64,000 bases of DNA. Origin: Cydia pomonella (taxonomy: Eukaryota; Arthropoda; Insecta; Lepidoptera; Tortricidae). The stretch covers positions 7,936,001 through 8,000,000 of the forward strand of contig NC_084726.1 in assembly GCF_033807575.1 (NCBI RefSeq), written 5' to 3'. Below are positions 59,055 through 64,000 of the stretch, piece after piece. The translations under genes were made by a program, and so were the position numbers. Within the stretch, counting starts at the first letter, position 1. Each line of letters opens with the position of its first letter. The notes under the pieces were generated by a model. The model searched no databases and was not told the origin of the DNA. It saw nothing but the letters and a program-made list of their open reading frames with translations.

Positions 59055-59545
59055 TACGCTCAAGAACATATTTGGTCTCGGCAAACATACCCTGTATTTT
59101 AGAACCCCCTGGTTTAAGCCGTACATATGGCAAGAGGCCGGACGGTCCATTAGTCCCGTGGGCAAAAGGCCGGAGCCTGCTGGGGGATGCCACATGTGTG
59201 TGTACTTTTGCTCCCACTCATGTCAGCCACACAAGTAAGAAGGCAGGTGCAGCGGCTGAGGCCGTTGCTAAGTTTAAACACGGCAAAAACGCCAACCTTG
59301 GACCAGTGTATGACTTTATTCCGGTCGCTGTCGAAACGGCTGGGCCATGTTGCGCCGAGGCCAAGAAGCTTGTCAGGGAGATTGGACGCCGGTTGAGGAA
59401 CGGAGGCTGCGACCCCCGGGCTAGATCTTATCTGGTCCAATAAAAAAAAAAACTTAGCCATTCAACGTGGCAACGCAGCCGGCATATTTGGAACGTTTGG
59501 GCCAGGTTGGGAACAGTTCGGGGCATAAAAGTTAATTTTTGACGG
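59055..59545 (+). mobile_element. LINE-1w ORF2 C-terminal fragment, longest copy
   Basis: Reads GRSLLGDATCVCTFAPTHVS, then AGAAAEAVAKFKHGKNANLG, then VYDFIPVAVETAGPCCAEAK. After a poly-A interruption it continues SAIQRGNAAGIFGTFG-like sequence. This is the 'CTCVDT.A.SH ... F.PVAVET.GP' end domain of a non-LTR element, also found at 1008 and 20738. Frame breaks make it non-functional. Confidence 0.75.
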
Positions 59546-60139
59546 GGCTAGTTTGTGGGGTATTAACAATTAAGTTTTTAGTTAGCTTTATTTTAATCTA
59601 CTGTTTCTGTGATTCTGTCAAAAAAGAACATAATTATAGTAATTCGAGAGAATAAGTGATCAAGGCCTCTAACCCCGAAATCACTAAAATAAAATGTCAT
59701 TAGTCACATCGATACCCACCTACCTGACCAGCCGACATGTACGTGTAAAATCACTTTATGTCGTGATTTCGGAATCCATTGTATACTTAGTGAAATGTGT
59801 TTAGTAAATAGACTTACTTATTCCCATCGCATAATATGACAATATGGTTAAAAGTTGAAAAAACCCGCATATGGTTTGGTTGAGCAAAAACCAATTTTCC
59901 TTTGAATGACACAAATAGCTAACAACAACTATTATTTATCTATAACGAGAGTCACAATAGTAATTAAGAATTTTAATGAACACATAAACAGCAAAGTATT
60001 TCTGAGAAATGTTTATTTTTGTACAATTTAACATATTAATTAAGTACTTATGTCATATAAAGAAAGTAATATTAAATAATTTAAATACATTCCGATATTT
60101 ACCGTAAAACCATCCAATTATATAATATGGATCAAACAC
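59546..60139. other. Gene-free stretch
   Basis: No gene. Contains an inverted pair, CCCCGAAATCACTAAAATAA (59673) against TTATGTCGTGATTTCGG (59756), probably a small decayed foldback element. Confidence 0.4.
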
Positions 60140-60400
60140 ATTTTAGAAAAGTTTACTTCTGTGGACAATACTTACTGGTTACTGATACATAGATACTAAT
60201 CCCGTTTTTCTTATTTTACTACTGAAAAAATGTATCCCAACTGTAAAGATGCCGCGTAAAAATGTATCCCTACTTTAAAGATGCCGCGTAAAAATGTATC
60301 CCTACAGTAAAGATGCCGTGTAAAAATTAGCTTTATGTTCCCTTAAATTTGCGATGTCTAGGTACAAGAAAGATGATTGCTAAAAAATGTATGACCCTTA
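60140..60400 (+). repeat. Family F repeat, copy 2, with a tripled 32-bp unit
   Basis: The unit AAAAATGTATCCCTACTTTA plus AAGATGCCGCGT occurs three times in a row (60229-60325) with a few changes. Copy 1 at 32298 has it once. The flanks match on both sides. Confidence 0.75.
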
Positions 60401-60834
60401 AGGTTAGGTTGGATAAGATGAACTAAGGGGCAAGGGGAACACTTGCAGGGAAAATAAACAGTAAGAGATACTTAAATATATTAAAAATCAGTAAAATGAT
60501 AATATCAAAAATAAACCGAATTCATAAATCACATCGACTTGAAAATACCTACGTAGAAGGACTTTCCTCATACGGTTTCTTTTACCCCGAGCAAAATAAA
60601 GTATATTTCTCTTATCCCACCTTACCTTAGTCCAAAGGCTCCAAGTCTATTTAGGTATATCTTCTAGGGATGACCCTCATTTGAAATTTGTAGTTTTAAT
60701 TGACAATATTTCCATAAATGTAAGAAAAACTGACAAAACCAAATATAACAGTGGCATTGATAAGGTTAAATGGGTACTTGTAAGGTAATTTTTATACTGT
60801 TGCTTTTACCCGGACCAAAACAAACTGTATCTCA
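60401..60834. other. Gene-free stretch
   Basis: AT-rich. No element assigned. Confidence 0.3.
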
Positions 60835-60990
60835 CCCCAACTGACCTTGGTGCGTAGGCAAGATATCAATCTTCAAAGCTCTGTAGCGAACGAAAAGCAA
60901 CTGTCTCTTTCGTGTACTAATATCGAAGAGTGATAGATACTACGCTACGCTGCGGAGCATGAACGATTGGCATCTTATCTACGCACCCTT
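60835..60990 (+). repeat. Family I repeat, copy 2
   Basis: CTCTGTAGCGAACGAAAAGC ... ACTGTCTCTTTCGTGTACTA ... TACGCTACGCTGCGGAGCAT and GAACGATTGGCATC, as at 34370. Confidence 0.6.
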
Positions 60991-61101
60991 ACCTAAATAT
61001 GTAAGTATTCAACCACTAGTCCACTACGGTATAGTTGAAGTACTGTAACCTTGCCACAAATTCGACACTATCTCGTATGTATATATTAGATACGTATATC
61101 A

Positions 61102-61213
61102 GAGGGCCTACCGCGAACCTCGTTCTTCGTGTTGTCTCTCTGTCACACTTACGTACGAATTTACAAGTGCGACAAAGAGAAAACATGTCAAACGTGGTTC
61201 GCGGTAGGCCCTC
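61102..61213. mobile_element. MITE with 16-18 bp perfect TIRs
   Basis: GAGGGCCTACCGCGAACC and its exact inverse bound 112 bp. TCAGA occurs at both edges, a candidate 5-bp target duplication that slightly overlaps the repeat ends. The inner part also folds (TTGTCTCTCTGTC against GACAAAGAGAAAAC). Confidence 0.8.
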
Positions 61214-61419
61214 AGATACGAGTTTGAGTAAGTATAGCGACGATATTCGGTAACGTTTGCGTAACTTACTTTCTGTACATCTCACTCGCACTAATATGCC
61301 AGTACGAGCAAGATGCATGCAATCTTTCTGTGCACAGAAAATAAATTACGCACTAGCGAATATGTCAGTGTCAGATCAGTGTCAAACTTGTAGTAAGGCC
61401 ACTGGACTATAAGGAGCGT

Positions 61420-61640
61420 GCATGAACTGTAGGAGGCAGCACAGGAGCCGTCAGATTTTTGGCGCGAGGCGTAAATGTGATGTTTATTGTTCCGATGTAG
61501 CCCACAAGATGGCAGAACCTACTATGCACAAGAAAACACTTGACGTGTAAATGTACATGTTTATGGTTCCGATTCAGGCCACAAGATGGCAGACCCTCCA
61601 ACGCGCACGGTCCCTATAATTGGATCGTTTCACGGTACTT
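61420..61640. repeat. Interspersed repeat with internal ~80-bp duplication
   Basis: GTTCCGATGTAGCCCACAAG then ATGGCAGAACC, and GTTCCGATTCAGGCCACAAG then ATGGCAGACCC, about 76 bases apart. The ends GTGCATGAACTG and CGCGCACGG suggest a bounded element. Confidence 0.55.
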
Positions 61641-61903
61641 TAAATGTCAAATAAACTAATTTGAACTTACTGGTTTGTTTGGTATTAACCTGTTCTAAAT
61701 CTTACGAGTTTCGTTTATTTGATAAATGCTAATCAGTACCTCATTAGCTAAATGCAGACCAAAAATATTTTGGTAATATTAATAGTGTTAATATAACCAA
61801 AACAATTAATTAGTCTCATATATTAATGAAGACATTAACTGTAACAAGAAAAATATGCGATTCCAGTTTAAAATCCGACATAGCAGATCAACCTCGTTTC
61901 TCA

Positions 61904-62237
61904 TATAAATACAGTATCGTTAACTACCTCATAACTTTATAATTCTACTGAGCGTTATCAAATTGAGCATAATACAACGCATCATAGTTCGTAAAACTAC
62001 GGATTGACAAAGAAATTATCGGTAGGTAGACGTGGTCTCAACATAGACGAAGACCACGGAAAGCGTGGATTTACCTTGACGCGGGTTCTACGTACGCGTA
62101 CGATGGAAATGCTGTTAAACTATTTTGGAGTAGGAAAACTACGGAAGTTGACAATAGAAATTAAGATCCGGATTTCACTGATAGAGATTACGATGAAGGT
62201 TACTTACAGTGCAGGAAAAAAGTCCAAGACAGGAAAG
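61904..62237 (+). other. Weak candidate promoter and first exon of a further gene
   Basis: TATAAATA at 61904-61911. From 62012 an open stretch with few stops ends at AAAG followed by a GTGAGT donor at 62238. The best internal ATG (62102) gives MEMLLNYFGVGKLRKLTIEI, which I do not recognise. No continuing exon lies in the window, and a family of TIR elements starts right after. It may be chance. Confidence 0.2.
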
Positions 62238-62276
62238 GTGAGTTATTTTTTTTGCAAAAGTCCCAATACCACTTAA

Positions 62277-62552
62277 GGTGCAGTAAGTTCGTGTTCTCTC
62301 ACTCTCACTGAGCGTGGGTGAGCGAGATGAAAGTGCGTGCCGTTTTTTACGTTCAAATAAATAGAAAAGTAATCGATACGTTCCCTACGATCGTGATTTT
62401 TATCGAGAGAAAGTCAAAAACTCAGGATATTCGGATCAATACAAGCCCTTGCGAAATGCCAGAAAATTGCCAATTAAATTGATGACAGCCGTGTTGTGAT
62501 TCGAAAAAGCGCTACGACTTTTTTTTAATCCGTTTTCAGAACCTACTGCACC
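62277..62552. mobile_element. MITE flanked by TTAA
   Basis: GGTGCAGTAAGTTC at the left and GAACCTACTGCACC at the right; TTAA immediately outside each end (62273-62276, 62553-62556). TTAA is the piggyBac-type target, but the ends do not start with the CCY usual for piggyBac. The class is uncertain. Confidence 0.7.
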
Positions 62553-62556
62553 TTAA

Positions 62557-62898
62557 TGTTCCTTTTTCGTTCGTTTCGTATCAATTGGATTTAAATCCTG
62601 TGCGTATTGTGGTGGTCAAAAACGTGGGTTCGAACCTCGGCTATGCCCTGTATAGAGAAAAAAAAAATATATGACTAAAAATTCGGTCAGTAACCCTAAC
62701 TTACACATACAAGAAATTAAACTATTTCCCATATAAATAGGAACTTATATTTCTTTAAATTAAATGCTTATCTGGTTTCTGCTGGTTTTATTCCTATGCC
62801 TTATCAGAAATCGTAACAGAGCACGAGCAGGCATGTCATTATGTTGCCAAAACAATATTAGCAAAACATGTTTATATTTTTCATAGGCCTTTGTTGCC
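62557..62898. other. Gene-free stretch
   Basis: Contains GTGGGTTCGAACCTCGGCTA at about 62624, a lone B-box-like sequence without an A box at the right distance. No gene. Confidence 0.35.
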
Positions 62899-63200
62899 TT
62901 AAAAAACCAGCCAAGTGCGAGTCGGACTCGCGCAAAGGGTTCCGTACCTTTATATAAATATAAAAACGACAAAAAACACGTTTGTTGTATGGGAGCCCCC
63001 TTTAATATTTATATTAATCAAGTTTTTAGTATGTGTTATTATAGCGGCCACAGAAATACATCATCTGTCAAAATTTCGACTGTCTAACTATCACGGTTTA
63101 TGACTTACAGCCTAGTGACAGACAGACAGATAGACGGACGGACAGCGGAGTCATAGTAATAGGGTCCCGTTTTACCCTTTGGGTATGGAATCCTGAAAAA
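62899..63200 (+). mobile_element. Family Q2 element, full copy
   Basis: AAACCAGCCAAGTGCGAGTC ... CGTTTGTTGTATGGGAGCCC ... AGTGACAGACAGACAGATAG then GACGGACGGACAGCGGAGTC, ending ACCCTTTGGGTATGGAATCC. Equivalent to 33208-33498. Its microsatellite is only about seven units. Confidence 0.75.
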
Positions 63201-63310
63201 AATAATGTACTTATTTCATTTCATTTCATTATATTATATCATATTATTATATTATTTCATTATTTTAAATTATTGTATTATTTTATTTCATTTTTTTGTG
63301 TTTTATTTTT
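63201..63310. repeat. AT-rich low-complexity tract
   Basis: TTTCATTTCATTTCATTATA-type repetition, probably expanded from the end of the preceding element. Confidence 0.7.
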
Positions 63311-64000
63311 TCTTTTTATTGGTAATATTATCTTATAATAAGAATTTTTAAAGTAAAATATAATTACATAGGTACTAAAGAAGTTACAGTATTACTAAGA
63401 AGTTTATAAAAGGGTTTTTATTTTACAGATGCCAAGGCTTATATAAACTCGTGATAATGAAATGTTTTAGTTACATAACCATAAATAGGTACCTATTCTC
63501 AATTGTCCGATTAAAAACATCGCTTAAGATAAAAGGTTAAAATGTCACGTGAACATGTTAGGTGGTCACTGCAAGAATCAATTGTTCATTGTATCGTGCT
63601 GGGCTGAACGGGTAAGTTGCCTAATTCCTTTTTTAAATTTTAATAAAAAAATATAAGAATAAAATAATGTATTGAATGGGTTCCAACAGGCGTTCTACAT
63701 TACATTAATGTTTTCAAAACGGCCCGGCCACTTTTTGTTGAATCTGTATCCCTAGACGCAAAACCGTATCGAAAGACCCGAGAGATTTTAACGGAAACAC
63801 GAATGAATAAATCTATAATAGTTATTTGTACAACAAGAGAGCAAAGTTTGATAATTCTTCGAGTGCTTATTTTGAGTAAGATTCTATAATATCTGATTTA
63901 GAATCTTGAGCGTAGTAAGGGACTCAAAAGCGCACTAGATGTAAATAACTTTGATCTCTAATATCTAAAATAATAGAAAAAGAAGTAACAAAAACATCGT
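63311..64000. other. Gene-free stretch to window end
   Basis: No gene, exon or repeat that I can support. Confidence 0.3.

Noticed and set aside
59023..59461. Several frames of 60-103 codons on both strands
   Set aside because: Only the plus frame with the LINE-1w domain is meaningful. The others are shadows of it.

Overview
This window is eukaryotic DNA from an insect, almost certainly a moth or butterfly. It is AT-rich. The genes are split by introns with GT/AG sites. It is dense in interspersed repeats of lepidopteran type: tRNA-derived SINEs, 5'-truncated non-LTR retrotransposon tails (one ending in the familiar 'GGCCTGTGCCCAGCAGTGGGA' kind of 3' end) and many small terminal-inverted-repeat (TIR) elements. 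I cannot name the species. Exons were called by hand from splice sites and phase, and no searches were run. Letter names for repeat families (A, B, C...) are mine and local to this window.

Layout. 1-4560: the 3' half of an SLC36-type amino acid transporter gene (+ strand), with old mobile-element pieces in each long intron. 4560-7190: retrotransposon fragments and a SINE. 7217-8092: an intact single-exon ORF of 291 codons that I do not recognise. 8300-22000: almost entirely repeats, including a TIR-type element that carries an unbroken ACAG microsatellite of 1,839 bp. 21994-22319: a TATA-type promoter candidate and a short coding first exon whose phase fits GTP cyclohydrolase I. 22900-48100: mostly gene-free sequence with nested SINEs, TIR elements, LINE tails and a broken mariner transposase. 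48775-57560: a complete GTP cyclohydrolase I gene (GCH1; Punch in Drosophila) on the + strand, six coding exons, 289 codons, with an exact 904-bp tandem duplication in intron 1. 57600-64000: more repeats, plus a weak candidate for the first exon of a further gene near 61904-62237.

How the genes fit together. The transporter and GCH1 point the same way but show no functional link. GCH1 makes dihydroneopterin triphosphate, the entry point for tetrahydrobiopterin and, in insects, pteridine pigments. The main gene-level inference is that GCH1 may have two alternative coding first exons, at 22235 and 48775. Both end in phase 1 and both fit the common exon at 52197. Choosing between them would add or remove an N-terminal extension that carries an RRVS protein-kinase-A-type site.

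I see no operons, CRISPR arrays, rRNA, functional tRNA genes or viral genes. I did not find a convincing new multi-gene system. The most unusual objects are the giant perfect microsatellite, the exact intronic duplication, the possible distal GCH1 promoter, the unrecognised ORF and several clean nested transposon insertions whose uninterrupted relatives lie in the same window.
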